Source: Butyricicoccus_B sp017886875 (GTDB lineage: Bacteria; Bacillota; Clostridia; Oscillospirales; Butyricicoccaceae). From it: DNA of 64,000 bases. Position numbers and translations under genes: made by a program. The stretch covers positions 1,178,001 through 1,242,000 of the forward strand of contig OZ007036.1 of the NCBI GenBank assembly GCA_963931655.1, written 5' to 3'. Positions within the stretch are counted from its first letter, which is position 1; each line of letters begins with the position of its first letter. The notes under the pieces are model-generated. The model was not told where the DNA came from. It was given only the letters and a program-made list of their open reading frames with translations, and made no database searches. Below are positions 1-9,227 of the stretch, piece by piece.

Positions 1-96
1 GGTGAATTTTGGATTGGTGTACGCTGTAAACTAGAAAGCGGTTTTATCGAACGTGGACGCAAAAAAATGCAGGAGGATACAAAACGTGGAAATTAA
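1..96 (+). CDS. C-terminal end of an unrecognised upstream protein (partial)
   Basis: An open frame enters from the left edge in frame 1 and ends at a TAA at 94-96, giving 31 residues that start GEFWIGVRC and end in a basic tail. I do not recognise the family from so short a piece. It overlaps the endonuclease IV start at 86 by 11 bases, and that gene's ribosome site lies inside it, so the two are probably co-transcribed and translationally coupled. Confidence 0.5.
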   Translation, partial: GEFWIGVRCKLESGFIERGRKKMQEDTKRGN

Positions 97-937
97 ATTC
101 GGGCCAGCGGGAAATTCAAATTCATTTTCTGAGGCAGGGTTTAAATCAACTGTTGATGCTCCTAAATGGCTACATGATATGGGACTTAATGCCTATGAAT
201 ATCAATGCGGTAGAGGAGTTAATATAGGTGAGGAAACAGCTAAAAAAATCGGTGAGCAAGCTAAAACTTATAATATTTCACTCTCACTTCACACACCATA
301 TTATATAAATCTATCATCAGCCGAACCTGAAAGACTTCAAAAAAATGTAGATTATATAATAAAAAGCTGCATAGCTGCTACTGATATGGGTGCTACAAGG
401 CTTGTTGTGCATACAGGCGGTCTTGGCAAACAAACCCGTATTAAGGCTATGGAAAACAGCGTTGTAAATATCAAAAATATATTAAATGCAATAGAAGAAC
501 ATGGTTTTAAACAAACTATATGCCTTGAAACTATGGGAAAGAAAAATGTTATTGGAAGTGCTGAGGAAATTTGCGAGCTTGTAGCACTTGATGATAGATT
601 ACTCCCTTGCATTGACTTTGGACATTTAAATGCAAGAACAGGCGGCAAATGTAACTCATATGAAGATTTCAGTGCACTATTTAATCTTTTTGAAGATAAA
701 ATAGGCAAAGAACGCACAAAAATATTCCATGCTCATTTTTCAAAAATAGAATATAGTGATAAAGGTGAAGTTAGACATTTAACTTTTGATGATAAGATAT
801 ATGGCCCTGAATTTGAACCACTTGCAAGGGTGCTTGCACAAAGAGATTATACGCCTACTATAATTTGTGAATCTGCTGGTACTCAAGCGGAAGATGCAAA
901 AACAATGCAAACACTTTACTATAAAGCTAAAAATTAA
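86..937 (+). CDS. nfo: Deoxyribonuclease IV (AP endonuclease, Nfo family)
   Basis: Predicted zinc-dependent apurinic/apyrimidinic endonuclease of base excision repair with an AP endonuclease 2 type TIM barrel. About 283 residues, the usual length. Visible family features are the start VEIKFGPAGNS, the metal-ligand strands around HTPYYINLSS and VVHTGGLG, CLETMGKK, the CIDFGHLNA segment and IFHAHFSKIEY. The GTG at 86 is preferred because AGGAGG lies at 71-76, nine bases upstream; a longer frame from 53 would put that ribosome site inside the gene. A perfect palindromic terminator follows at 946-973. Confidence 0.87.
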   Translation: MEIKFGPAGNSNSFSEAGFKSTVDAPKWLHDMGLNAYEYQCGRGVNIGEETAKKIGEQAKTYNISLSLHTPYYINLSSAEPERLQKNVDYIIKSCIAATDMGATRLVVHTGGLGKQTRIKAMENSVVNIKNILNAIEEHGFKQTICLETMGKKNVIGSAEEICELVALDDRLLPCIDFGHLNARTGGKCNSYEDFSALFNLFEDKIGKERTKIFHAHFSKIEYSDKGEVRHLTFDDKIYGPEFEPLARVLAQRDYTPTIICESAGTQAEDAKTMQTLYYKAKN

Positions 938-945
938 GTATTAAA

Positions 946-973
946 AAACCGTATGACTTAAGTCATACGGTTT
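946..973. terminator. Bidirectional rho-independent terminator
   Basis: A perfect 28-base palindrome with arms 946-959 and 960-973 lies between the convergent endonuclease IV and chemoreceptor genes. A-rich sequence on one side and T-rich on the other let it serve both strands. Confidence 0.8.
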
Positions 974-979
974 AATTTT

Positions 980-2842
980 TTAATTGTTATTATCAATATT
1001 ATCTAAGTCAAATATACTGGATTCTATTTGCTGGCCATATGGGTCAATGTACTCATATCCAAAATGACCAGTATTCTCCTTGAGTTGTAATGCTTCATTC
1101 GCATGTTTAATAAACTCGTCATCATCTTTCTTTTCATATGGAATGTAAGCTTTACCTTCTTCACGCATACGCAAGTTAAAGTGTTTCATTGCATCACGTA
1201 AGAATTCAGCCTGCTGACTCATTTCATGGCTAGAAGCGTCAGATTGTTCACTAATAGCTGCATTACTTGTAGCTGCCTCAGTAATTTTAGTTACTGACTG
1301 GGAAACAATTCTAACACTTTCAAACTGTTCACTAGATAGTCCAGAAACTTCTTCAACAATCTCAACAATTTGTTTAATCTTCTTATTGATTTCCTCAAAT
1401 ATAGTAGCAGACTCTGTTGCGATTTCGCTGCCCTTTTGAGTTTGAGTTATGCTGTTCTCAATAAGTGCACGGCTTTCTTTAGCAGCTTCAGTGCTCTTTA
1501 GAGCTAGTGCACGAACCTCATCAGCAACAACTGCAAAGCCCTTACCTGCAACACCTGCACGAGCAGCTTCAATAGCGGCATTAAGTGCTAAGATATTTGT
1601 TTCAAAAGCTATATCATCAATAGTTTTCATAACTACTGCAATCTTTTGTGAAGCATCATGCATATGTACAACTGAGTCAACCAACACTTCCATATGTGCA
1701 TTGTTAGTTTTAATATCTTCCTCAATATCCTTAACAATTTTATATGCAGTTTGTGCCTTTTCGTCATTGAAATTGATAAGTCTGCTTACGTTTTCCATCT
1801 CATGTGATAGTTCATTAGCTGCTGCTGCCTGAGCTGTTGTGCTTTCTGCAAGCAGATGGCTAGCGTTAGCAATTTCATTTGCTCCAGCTGCCACTGTACG
1901 AGCGGATTTAATAATTTCACCAAACATTGCATCATTAGACTGAACCAGTCTGTAAAGGCTCTTGCCCAAGCTATCATGATGAGAGCGAATATTTACAAAC
2001 GCAGTCATATCACCATCAGCAACACGTCTAACTACTTCAACATTTTCCTTAATGTTATTTGCCATAGAACAGAATGCTTCAATCATCATGCCAACTTCAT
2101 TATCAGCATTAATTCTTTGCATTTTCTCAAATTCTTCATCAATATTGAAGTCAACTGAACCCAATGACAAACGGTTTGCCCAGTTAGCAATCTTAGTAAT
2201 TGGATATGAAACTTGATGTGCAAGACGATTTGCATAAATTGTAGAGAAAACAACCAGCATAATCATAACTAAAACTATGATTGCAATAGTTACTGCTAGA
2301 AGTGTTTCAAACACTTGTTTAGCACTTTCAACCTCTTGAGCATATATGCTGTCGATTTCTCTAAGTGCATCTATAACATCAGTTGTTAATGGACTTACAC
2401 TAGCATAGAATTCATCAACCAAAGTATCTTTATCGGTTGTTGATTGCTTGGACAGCAAATCTTCTGCTAAACTATGCATACTATCATGTGCAGAAGTTAT
2501 ATTATTTAAAATACTTTCAACCTCTGGCAGCATTTTCTCTTGGCTTTTTTGGGCTAATATTTGACCACAAGAACAAGTCGTTGGGTCTAAGCTACCTGAA
2601 AATGAAGAATTTGTTTGTAAACTGCTTACCAAATCTGAACGCCATGTATAATGCTGTGTAATCGCATTAGCAATTTGCATACGCTCCTCGTCCATGTTTG
2701 CAACGGAATTATAATATACTGACAAAACACCAAGTAAAATAATAGTTATAATTCCCAAAACACACGATAGGGCTATTATTTTCAAATATCCGCCCATGAT
2801 TTGCGTACGTAAACTTTTTTTATTTTCCTTTTTTGTGCTCAT
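980..2842 (-). CDS. Methyl-accepting chemotaxis protein
   Basis: Membrane chemoreceptor of 620 residues signalling to CheA/CheW. TM1 spans about 21-43, an extracellular sensor region about 44-181, TM2 about 182-204, then HAMP and a long cytoplasmic coiled coil whose hairpin tip contains the highly conserved ETNILALNAAIEAARAG (about 414-430). The sensor domain carries DPTTCSCG near residue 86, reminiscent of the cysteine motif of clostridial receptors, but the ligand cannot be told. The ATG at 2842 has a GAGAGG ribosome site. No che genes are adjacent, so this is an orphan receptor. The upstream leader appears structured (2901-2968). Confidence 0.93.
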   Translation of the reverse strand: MSTKKENKKSLRTQIMGGYLKIIALSCVLGIITIILLGVLSVYYNSVANMDEERMQIANAITQHYTWRSDLVSSLQTNSSFSGSLDPTTCSCGQILAQKSQEKMLPEVESILNNITSAHDSMHSLAEDLLSKQSTTDKDTLVDEFYASVSPLTTDVIDALREIDSIYAQEVESAKQVFETLLAVTIAIIVLVMIMLVVFSTIYANRLAHQVSYPITKIANWANRLSLGSVDFNIDEEFEKMQRINADNEVGMMIEAFCSMANNIKENVEVVRRVADGDMTAFVNIRSHHDSLGKSLYRLVQSNDAMFGEIIKSARTVAAGANEIANASHLLAESTTAQAAAANELSHEMENVSRLINFNDEKAQTAYKIVKDIEEDIKTNNAHMEVLVDSVVHMHDASQKIAVVMKTIDDIAFETNILALNAAIEAARAGVAGKGFAVVADEVRALALKSTEAAKESRALIENSITQTQKGSEIATESATIFEEINKKIKQIVEIVEEVSGLSSEQFESVRIVSQSVTKITEAATSNAAISEQSDASSHEMSQQAEFLRDAMKHFNLRMREEGKAYIPYEKKDDDEFIKHANEALQLKENTGHFGYEYIDPYGQQIESSIFDLDNIDNNN

Positions 2843-3144
2843 GCCTTATCCTCTCTTTCTTGTAAGCCATAATAACTATTTTAGTTTAAAAAACACTCAC
2901 GATGGTTAGACACGAAACTATGCCGTCCGCTTCAATAAAACCACGCACAGCATGAACTTTTAGCCATCAAACTTTAGTATGAATATGGCTTATTACAAGA
3001 TTAAATTTTACAAGTACATATTAGCACAATATCCTTAAATTTGCAAGTATGGAAAACCGGTTGTTATTAATCTTTTACGTAACAACATTTTACAAAATTA
3101 TTGCAAATAAAAACTTATTATGATATACTGTATAAGTTATATAT
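2843..3144 (-). promoter_or_regulatory. Chemoreceptor leader with possible folded RNA element
   Basis: This 302-base gap separates the chemoreceptor from tRNA-Ser. On the minus strand nested complementary segments can pair: 2901-2905 with 2964-2968, and 2920-2929 with 2944-2953 (with a G-U and a mismatch). This could be a folded 5' leader. I could not match it to the c-di-GMP-I consensus or to another riboswitch I know. The right part must also hold the plus-strand tRNA promoter. Confidence 0.3.
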
Positions 3145-3235
3145 GGAGATGTATCGAAGTGGTCATAACGAGAACGACTCGAAATCGTTTGGCGGGTAAC
3201 ACCGTCCGTGGGTTCGAATCCCACCATCTCCGCCA
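3145..3235 (+). tRNA. tRNA-Ser (anticodon CGA)
   Basis: A 91-base class II tRNA with a long variable arm and encoded CCA. The anticodon stem 3173-3177/3185-3189 encloses a 7-base loop with CGA at 3180-3182. The T arm reads GGTTCGAATCC and the acceptor starts GGAGATG. Confidence 0.95.
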
Positions 3236-3240
3236 TAAGT

Positions 3241-3268
3241 AAAAGCACTTGTTACAAGTGCTTTTTTT
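3241..3268. terminator. Terminator after tRNA-Ser and the MGMT-like gene
   Basis: Inverted repeat with arms 3241-3252 and 3254-3265 followed by a T run. It lies between the plus-strand tRNA and the minus-strand MGMT-like gene and can serve both. Confidence 0.75.
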
Positions 3269-3270
3269 AT

Positions 3271-3570
3271 TTACCACTGATATTTTTCCATATCAATTTT
3301 TCCATTTGCACTAAATTCTATGCCTTCAGCCTCTAGTAATGCCCTTTGAACATTACCTCCACCAAATGCAAATGAATTTGCAACTTTACCATCTTTAGTA
3401 ACCACTCTATAACATGGTATATTTTTGGGGTCTGGGTTTTGATGTAGTGCATATCCTACCACTCTTGCCCAACGTGGATTACCTGCAAGCAATGCTACTT
3501 GCCCATAGCTTGCCACTTTTCCATATGGTATTTGTTTTACTACATCATATATTTTTTCAAATACACTCAT
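3271..3570 (-). CDS. MGMT-family protein (alkyltransferase-like)
   Basis: A 99-residue protein matching only the C-terminal DNA-binding/active-site domain of O6-alkylguanine-DNA alkyltransferases (winged helix, VASYGQVA helix, RARVVGYAL-like arginine-finger region). The active-site motif reads IPCYRVV at about 51-57: the acceptor cysteine is present, unlike classic alkyltransferase-like proteins where Trp or Ala replaces it, but the usual His after it is Tyr. It may be a minimal methyltransferase or a damage-sensing protein feeding nucleotide excision repair. It is convergent with tRNA-Ser. Confidence 0.83.
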   Translation of the reverse strand: MSVFEKIYDVVKQIPYGKVASYGQVALLAGNPRWARVVGYALHQNPDPKNIPCYRVVTKDGKVANSFAFGGGNVQRALLEAEGIEFSANGKIDMEKYQW

Positions 3571-3668
3571 TTTATTATTAACCTTTCTAAAAATAGATAA
3601 AAACTGCGGCAGATGTCACAACCTACCGCAGTAAAAAAAGAAAGAAAAAAATGAAAAACTAGATTTTA

Positions 3669-5153
3669 TTAATAGCCAAAGAAATATTGGAATGGGTCAA
3701 TATATGAATTATTACCTTGATTATAGTTATAATACTGTTGTTGCTGCTGCTCAGTTGCAGGGTCTGTACCTTCAAGGTCATGGGCATCTGTTAATGTAAT
3801 AGTTATATCTAGGCTCTTTTGCTGTGATGGACGATATACAGTAAGTCTTAGCTTGTCGCCAGCCTTCATATCTTCCTTGATTTCGTTTATTTCGTCCATT
3901 GTGGTGATTGTAGTACCATTTACAGCAGTTATAATATCACCTGATAAAAGACCTTCAGAAGCTGCCTTTGCACGAGAATCTATTGAGTCAATTTGTACAC
4001 CCATAGGTATATTTCTAAATTGTGCTGTTCGTTGGTCTATTACATAACCTTTTATACCAATAGATGGACGACCTGCAATATAACCATTAACAATCAGCTC
4101 ATCTACAATTTCCTTTGCTGAGTTAATTGGAATTGCAAAACCTAGACCTTCATAATAGCTAATACCAAGTTTTGCAGATGTAATACCAATTACTTGACCA
4201 TATTCATTAATAAGTGCACCACCAGAGTTACCAGGGTTAATAGTAACATCGGTTTGAATAAGGCTCATAACTCTATCATTTACAGTGATATCACGATTGA
4301 TAGCAGAGATAATACCTGTTGTCATAGTGTTTGCAAGTTGTACTCCTCCAGGAGAACCGATTGCATAAGCGGTTTCGCCCACTTGTAAACTATCAGAGTC
4401 ACCAAATTCAGCTGGAACTAACTCCTTTTCTGGTGTTACTTTAATAACGGCTAAATCAGTTTGAGTATCTGTTCCGATAACACTAGCGGTTAACTGAGAA
4501 CCATCAGAGAATAAAACAGATATGTTTGACATTGGCTGATTTGTATCTTCATCACAAATAACATGAGCATTAGTTACAATATAGCCATCTTTACTCATTA
4601 CAACGCCAGAACCTGATGATGCAGTTTGACCTGTTGAATCCATACTTTGTATAGCTACAACTGATTGGTCAACTTTATCAAAAATCTGCTTGCCTGTTAA
4701 AACTTCACCATCAGCCGCCTCTGAATTATCTTTAGGTGTGCTTGAAATAGTTAATGTAGGCAGATTTTTATTTGCACTACTGCTAACAGAATTTGAATTT
4801 CCTGTTACATTAAAACCATTTGAACCGATTGCCAAACCACCTAAGAAAATCGCAGCCGCTGCTGCTACACAACCAACAGCAATAAATGGCTTTTTGCTAA
4901 TCTTGCGAGTTTTTTTCATATGGCTAGCATTTTGCTGTGCTTGCCACTGCTCATATGTGGTATAACTTTGTGTGTTCTTCTCAAATGGATTATATCCACC
5001 ATTATTTTGATTTTCATTTGATGCATGATATGGTGTTTGATACTGTGTTTGCTGACTAGCCTCATTTTCATTCTTAATAGGCTCATCAGATTGATTTGGT
5101 GTATTATTTACATCATTGTTTAAATTAGGGTCATTATTAAAATTTGTATTCAT
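3669..5153 (-). CDS. HtrA/DegP-like serine protease, membrane-anchored
   Basis: Cell-envelope quality-control protease of about 494 residues. A low-complexity Asn/Gln-rich cytoplasmic N-terminus (1-80) is followed by one membrane segment (about 89-110), a trypsin-like domain with triad His197 (TNAHV), Asp233 (TDLAV) and Ser310 (PGNSGGAL), a PDZ domain (about 365-452) and a Gln/Tyr/Asn-rich tail. I start it at the ATG at 5153, which has a GGAAGGA site; a GTG at 5234 would add 27 residues, lacks a ribosome site and overlaps the kinase. It lies just downstream of the histidine kinase, suggesting a shared envelope-stress unit. Confidence 0.9.
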   Translation of the reverse strand: MNTNFNNDPNLNNDVNNTPNQSDEPIKNENEASQQTQYQTPYHASNENQNNGGYNPFEKNTQSYTTYEQWQAQQNASHMKKTRKISKKPFIAVGCVAAAAAIFLGGLAIGSNGFNVTGNSNSVSSSANKNLPTLTISSTPKDNSEAADGEVLTGKQIFDKVDQSVVAIQSMDSTGQTASSGSGVVMSKDGYIVTNAHVICDEDTNQPMSNISVLFSDGSQLTASVIGTDTQTDLAVIKVTPEKELVPAEFGDSDSLQVGETAYAIGSPGGVQLANTMTTGIISAINRDITVNDRVMSLIQTDVTINPGNSGGALINEYGQVIGITSAKLGISYYEGLGFAIPINSAKEIVDELIVNGYIAGRPSIGIKGYVIDQRTAQFRNIPMGVQIDSIDSRAKAASEGLLSGDIITAVNGTTITTMDEINEIKEDMKAGDKLRLTVYRPSQQKSLDITITLTDAHDLEGTDPATEQQQQQYYNYNQGNNSYIDPFQYFFGY

Positions 5154-5223
5154 ATAAAACAGCGTCCTTCCTGTAAGTATCTTTTCCTTTGATGATGTTA
5201 TTATATTCTTTTCATGTGCATGT

Positions 5224-6696
5224 TTATTGTTCACTTTGTGAAGAATTCATGAAATTAGCAATCGCTTTTTTATCCATCAAAGGAAGTGACAGGGAAAATT
5301 CAGTTTCTCCGCCATCAGACCTAACAGAAATATCTCCACCATGTAGATTTATTATATTTTTCACTATATACAGCCCTAAACCTGCCCCCGACCTGTCAAG
5401 ACTTCTTGAACGGTCGGTCTTATAAAATCTATCAAATACATGTGGTATATCTTCAGGTGAAATTCCTGTACCTGTATTTTTTATTGAAAATTCGCAAAAA
5501 TTACCGCTTGCATAGGCTTTCATAGTAAGTTTACCGTCTTGGTCTACAAATTTAACCGCATTATCAACCAAATTATAAACAGCTCTAAAAATATGGTCTC
5601 TGTCACCATTAACCATTAGATTATCTTCAAAATCAATATCAACATGCAAATTTTTCTGCACTATTTTTTGCTCAAATGATAATGCTATTTGACTTGTCAT
5701 TTCTGTAAAATCAAATGGTGCAGTATTTAAAATAAGCTCACCAGACTGTATTTTTGCAGCATCAAGCATACGAATTACCATTCTGCTAAGACGCTTTACT
5801 TCTTCGGAAATAATACGCAGATATTTTTCTTGTTGGTCTTTTGGTATTGTACCATCAAGCATACCATCAACAAAACCGCCTATAGTTGTCATAGGTGTTT
5901 TAAATTCATGCGATACATTGCCAATAAAACCTCTTGTAAGCTCATCAAGCTGAGCTAAATCTCTTGCCATATTATTAAATGATACTGCAAGCTCATCTAT
6001 TTCTGTACAGTGATTGTCCTCTGGTACTCTTATATCAAAATTACCTGCTGCATATTCTTTTGCTGCCATTGCCATAATTTTAAGTGGCTGTGTCATTCTA
6101 GCAGATATAAAATATGATATTACAAGTGCTCCCGCTAATGCACAAAGCAAAATAACTACAAACATATGAGAAACATTATTCATCATATGCTGCACAACGC
6201 TATAAGGTGAGCTTACATATACCAGTGCTATTGGATTTTCATTATCATCTTTGCATACTGCACCTGAAATATAGCTTTCTTCAGGCAATATATTGCCTAA
6301 TTTACCTCTTGAATTAAACTCGCCTGTTTGCTTTAACTTCTTTACACTTATCTCATCAACTTTTCCTGATAAAAGAGATTTTGCTTCCTTTGGTGCTGCA
6401 TCAAAAACAGCATTACCGGATAAATCGGTAACTAATATTCTTACATCATCACTATCAGCTATCTGAGAGATATACACATTATATAGTTCTCTTACAAGTT
6501 TATTTTCTGGCTCTGACGCTGCAACCGCAGTTTGACTTGCAACAGAAATAACAGTAGATTGTAGCTGTTTTTGTTTTTCAGACTGAATATATAAACTAAA
6601 TTGCTGAGTAAATACGCTACCTGCAACCAAAAATGCAAATAATATTAAAATACCATGTGCTAAGTAATTGCGAAGAAAAAAACTTTGTCTGTCCAT
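5224..6696 (-). CDS. Sensor histidine kinase (HAMP, HisKA, HATPase_c)
   Basis: Membrane sensor kinase of about 490 residues: TM1 about 10-30, extracellular sensor about 31-177, TM2 about 178-199, HAMP, HisKA with phospho-acceptor His263 in NVSHEFKTPMTT, and a C-terminal ATPase with the N box DNAVKF and the GAGLGLYIVK G box. The ATG at 6696 is preferred: it lies 4 bases after the response regulator stop behind AAGGGG, whereas a start at 6717 would overlap that gene. It is the partner of the regulator upstream; the HtrA protease follows. The stimulus is unknown; envelope stress is an inference from context. Confidence 0.9.
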   Translation of the reverse strand: MDRQSFFLRNYLAHGILILFAFLVAGSVFTQQFSLYIQSEKQKQLQSTVISVASQTAVAASEPENKLVRELYNVYISQIADSDDVRILVTDLSGNAVFDAAPKEAKSLLSGKVDEISVKKLKQTGEFNSRGKLGNILPEESYISGAVCKDDNENPIALVYVSSPYSVVQHMMNNVSHMFVVILLCALAGALVISYFISARMTQPLKIMAMAAKEYAAGNFDIRVPEDNHCTEIDELAVSFNNMARDLAQLDELTRGFIGNVSHEFKTPMTTIGGFVDGMLDGTIPKDQQEKYLRIISEEVKRLSRMVIRMLDAAKIQSGELILNTAPFDFTEMTSQIALSFEQKIVQKNLHVDIDFEDNLMVNGDRDHIFRAVYNLVDNAVKFVDQDGKLTMKAYASGNFCEFSIKNTGTGISPEDIPHVFDRFYKTDRSRSLDRSGAGLGLYIVKNIINLHGGDISVRSDGGETEFSLSLPLMDKKAIANFMNSSQSEQ

Positions 6697-6700
6697 TATA

Positions 6701-7381
6701 TTACCCCTTGGTTTCAAATTTATAGCCTACACCCCAAACGGTTTTAAGTTCCCATTTATCAGAAACGCCTTCAAGTTTTTCTCTTAAACGTTTTACATGA
6801 ACATCAACTGTTCTTGTATCACCATAATAATCAAATCCCCACACATCATCTAAAAGTTGTGCACGAGTAAAAACTCTGTTTGGACTTTGTGCAAGAAAAT
6901 AAAGCAGTTCAATTTCCTTTGGTGGTGCATCTACACGTTTACCATTTATAACAAGGTCATATGCTTGTTTATCAATAGTAAGCTTATCAAATGTAAGCTT
7001 GCCTGTGTCATCTCCTGCAAATCTTCTGAAAACAGCTCTAACACGTGCAATAACTTCTCGCATTTCAAGAGGTTTTACAATGTAGTCATCTGCACCAAGT
7101 TCTAAACCAGAAACCTTATCCATCGTTTCACCCTTAGCAGTAATCATAATAATTGGCATAGTAGAACCAGACGCTCTAATTTCCTTACACACTTGCCAGC
7201 CGTCCATCACAGGCATCATAACATCTAAAAGCATCATATCTGGATTTTGTGCTTTCCAAGTTGACAAACCTACTGCACCATTTTCCGCCTCTGAAATTTC
7301 AAAGCCTTCTCTTTCAAGATATAAGCGAAGTAATTCTCTAATATTATCATCATCTTCTACAATAAGAATTTTTTTAGACAT
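6701..7381 (-). CDS. OmpR/PhoB-type response regulator
   Basis: Response regulator of 226 residues. The receiver domain (1-120) has acidic residues D10-D12, phospho-acceptor Asp53 in LLDVMMPVMDGW and the conserved MITAK; a winged-helix DNA-binding domain (about 130-225) contains the DTRTVDVHVKRLREKL recognition helix. First gene of the regulator, kinase, protease run. The ribosome site AAGGAATG precedes the ATG at 7381. Confidence 0.93.
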   Translation of the reverse strand: MSKKILIVEDDDNIRELLRLYLEREGFEISEAENGAVGLSTWKAQNPDMMLLDVMMPVMDGWQVCKEIRASGSTMPIIMITAKGETMDKVSGLELGADDYIVKPLEMREVIARVRAVFRRFAGDDTGKLTFDKLTIDKQAYDLVINGKRVDAPPKEIELLYFLAQSPNRVFTRAQLLDDVWGFDYYGDTRTVDVHVKRLREKLEGVSDKWELKTVWGVGYKFETKG

Positions 7382-7456
7382 ATAAAATCATTCCTTTTTA
7401 TCTAAAATTGTAATTTCATTATACTTCAAATTTTGTTATTTGAAATGAATTTTTTG

Positions 7457-8491
7457 TTAATTGCCATCTTTAAGAAAAAATATATCCTTTTTATCAAATG
7501 AAAAGGTTTCATTTGAATATATTTTTGGTATTCGTTCGCCCTTTGGTAAGCTACAAAAAATATCATATTTACTGTAATCCATATTTATAACAAGTGTAGT
7601 ATCATATGGTGATTTAATAATCTTTATAATATTTGCATTAAATGTATATTCACCGTTATTATCTACATGTATCGCTGTTGCAGGTAAACCTATTGCAGTT
7701 ATACCATCGGGTTTTATGTTATCTATAGCAATAGCCAAATTAGAAATAATAATACTTTTTTCCCCTGTTCTAACAGGTAAAATATTTTCGCAGCCTATAA
7801 GCTTAGCTGCTGAAACTGTCTCTGGTGCTTTAAATAAAGATACTCTATCTTTATTAACTGTTATTTTACCTTTTTCCATAATTGCAATTTGTTCACATAA
7901 TCTAAATGCTTCTGCACAGTCATGTGATACAACAATAGCTGAACCATCATAATCTTCCAATACATCAGCTACCATTTGGCTTAATTGTCTTCTTAAATGA
8001 GTATCAAGTGCGGAAAATGGCTCATCAAAAAGCAAAAGTCTAGGATTAGCTGCAAGCATTCTTGCAAGTGCAGCTCTTTGCTGCTCACCACCTGATAATT
8101 TATTGGGATATACATTTTCAAAACCTTCTAAACCAAATCTTTTTATAAGCTCTAATGCATGTGCTTTTCTTGCTTTTCTTGGTATCTGTTTACAGCCTGA
8201 CATAATATTTTGAAGCACTGTCATCATTGGAAAAAGTGCATAATTTTGAAATAGTAACCCTATTCTTCGTTTTTGTGGCGGTAAGCATATACCTTGTGTG
8301 GAGTCATATAAAATTTCACCATCAAGAATTATTTTTCCACTATCAGGTTTTTCTACACCTGCAATACATTTTAATGTCATAGATTTACCAGAACCAGACT
8401 GACCAAGCAGTGCAAGGGCATTATTATCTGCTTTAAAGTCTACATCTAGTGTAAATGTTCTAAGTTTCTTTGTGATATTTACTTCAAGCAT
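7457..8491 (-). CDS. modC: Molybdate ABC transporter, ATP-binding protein ModC
   Basis: Predicted ATPase energising molybdate or tungstate uptake, 344 residues. Walker A GQSGSGKS at about 30-37, ABC signature LSGGEQQ at 132-138, Walker B LLLFDEP at 152-158 and the switch His190 in VVSHD. The C-terminal extension (about 230-344) fits a regulatory/TOBE-like domain. The ATG at 8491 lies 2 bases from the modB stop with an AAGGGG site. Molybdate is inferred from the modAB neighbours; tungstate cannot be excluded. Confidence 0.88.
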   Translation of the reverse strand: MLEVNITKKLRTFTLDVDFKADNNALALLGQSGSGKSMTLKCIAGVEKPDSGKIILDGEILYDSTQGICLPPQKRRIGLLFQNYALFPMMTVLQNIMSGCKQIPRKARKAHALELIKRFGLEGFENVYPNKLSGGEQQRAALARMLAANPRLLLFDEPFSALDTHLRRQLSQMVADVLEDYDGSAIVVSHDCAEAFRLCEQIAIMEKGKITVNKDRVSLFKAPETVSAAKLIGCENILPVRTGEKSIIISNLAIAIDNIKPDGITAIGLPATAIHVDNNGEYTFNANIIKIIKSPYDTTLVINMDYSKYDIFCSLPKGERIPKIYSNETFSFDKKDIFFLKDGN

Positions 8492-8493
8492 TT

Positions 8494-9159
8494 TTAATTT
8501 CCCCTTTTCTGATTTTTTTCAAGCAAATTAACCGCAAGTAAAACAGCAAGAGATATAAATAAATTTATCAGCACCCATTTATAAGCCAAATCATCATTTG
8601 ATTGTCGCCAAAGCTGATAAACGGTTGTTGAAATTGTTGCTGTTCTATTAGGTGTATAACCTGCTACCATACTTGTTGCACCATATTCTCCAAGACCTCT
8701 TGCAAATGCCAAAACTACGCCTGCTAAAATACCTTGCTTACATGTTGGCATTATAATTTTCCAAAATATATATGTATTAGACAAACCCAGTGTTTGACCT
8801 GCATATAATAAATTTTTATCAAAGCTTTCAAAAGCACCTCTTGCTGTGCGATACATAAGCGGAAAAGCCACTACTGAAGTTGATAATATAGCTGCATACC
8901 AAGTCATAGTTATTCTTAAATTATACCACTCAAATAGATATTTTCCAATTATACCATTAGGCGAAATTATAATCAGCAGAAAAAAGCCGACTACTGTTGG
9001 TGGAAGCACCATTGGAAGTGTTAAAACACAATCCAAAATACCTTTTAATAGTCTTGGTGCTTTTGCAATATAATATGCTGCAAAAATACCTAAAAAAAAT
9101 GTAATTACAGTGGAAATTAAAGCAATTCTAAGTGAATTATAAAGCGGAAATAAATCCAT
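8494..9159 (-). CDS. modB: Molybdate ABC transporter, permease ModB
   Basis: Integral membrane permease of 221 residues with about five to six hydrophobic segments. The cytoplasmic coupling loop carries ARGLGEYGATSMVAG, the EAA-type motif characteristic of ModB/CysT permeases. It lies between modA and modC in one minus-strand operon. Confidence 0.92.
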   Translation of the reverse strand: MDLFPLYNSLRIALISTVITFFLGIFAAYYIAKAPRLLKGILDCVLTLPMVLPPTVVGFFLLIIISPNGIIGKYLFEWYNLRITMTWYAAILSTSVVAFPLMYRTARGAFESFDKNLLYAGQTLGLSNTYIFWKIIMPTCKQGILAGVVLAFARGLGEYGATSMVAGYTPNRTATISTTVYQLWRQSNDDLAYKWVLINLFISLAVLLAVNLLEKNQKRGN

Positions 9160-9227
9160 AAAATTAGCTCTCCTTAAATATATTAAACAAAAGCACAGAC
9201 AGTTTTTCTGCCTGTGCTTATTATAAA
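9160..9227 (-). terminator. Hairpin between modA and modB (possible attenuator)
   Basis: Arms 9191-9202 and 9208-9219 pair fully on the minus-strand RNA with one G-U pair, and a T-rich stretch follows. Sitting inside the operon just after modA, it could partly terminate so that the binding protein is made in excess over modBC. Confidence 0.55.

Noticed and set aside
2901..2968. c-di-GMP-I riboswitch upstream of the chemoreceptor
   Set aside because: The core GEMM motifs are absent even though the location and a GATGG/CCATC pair first suggested it.
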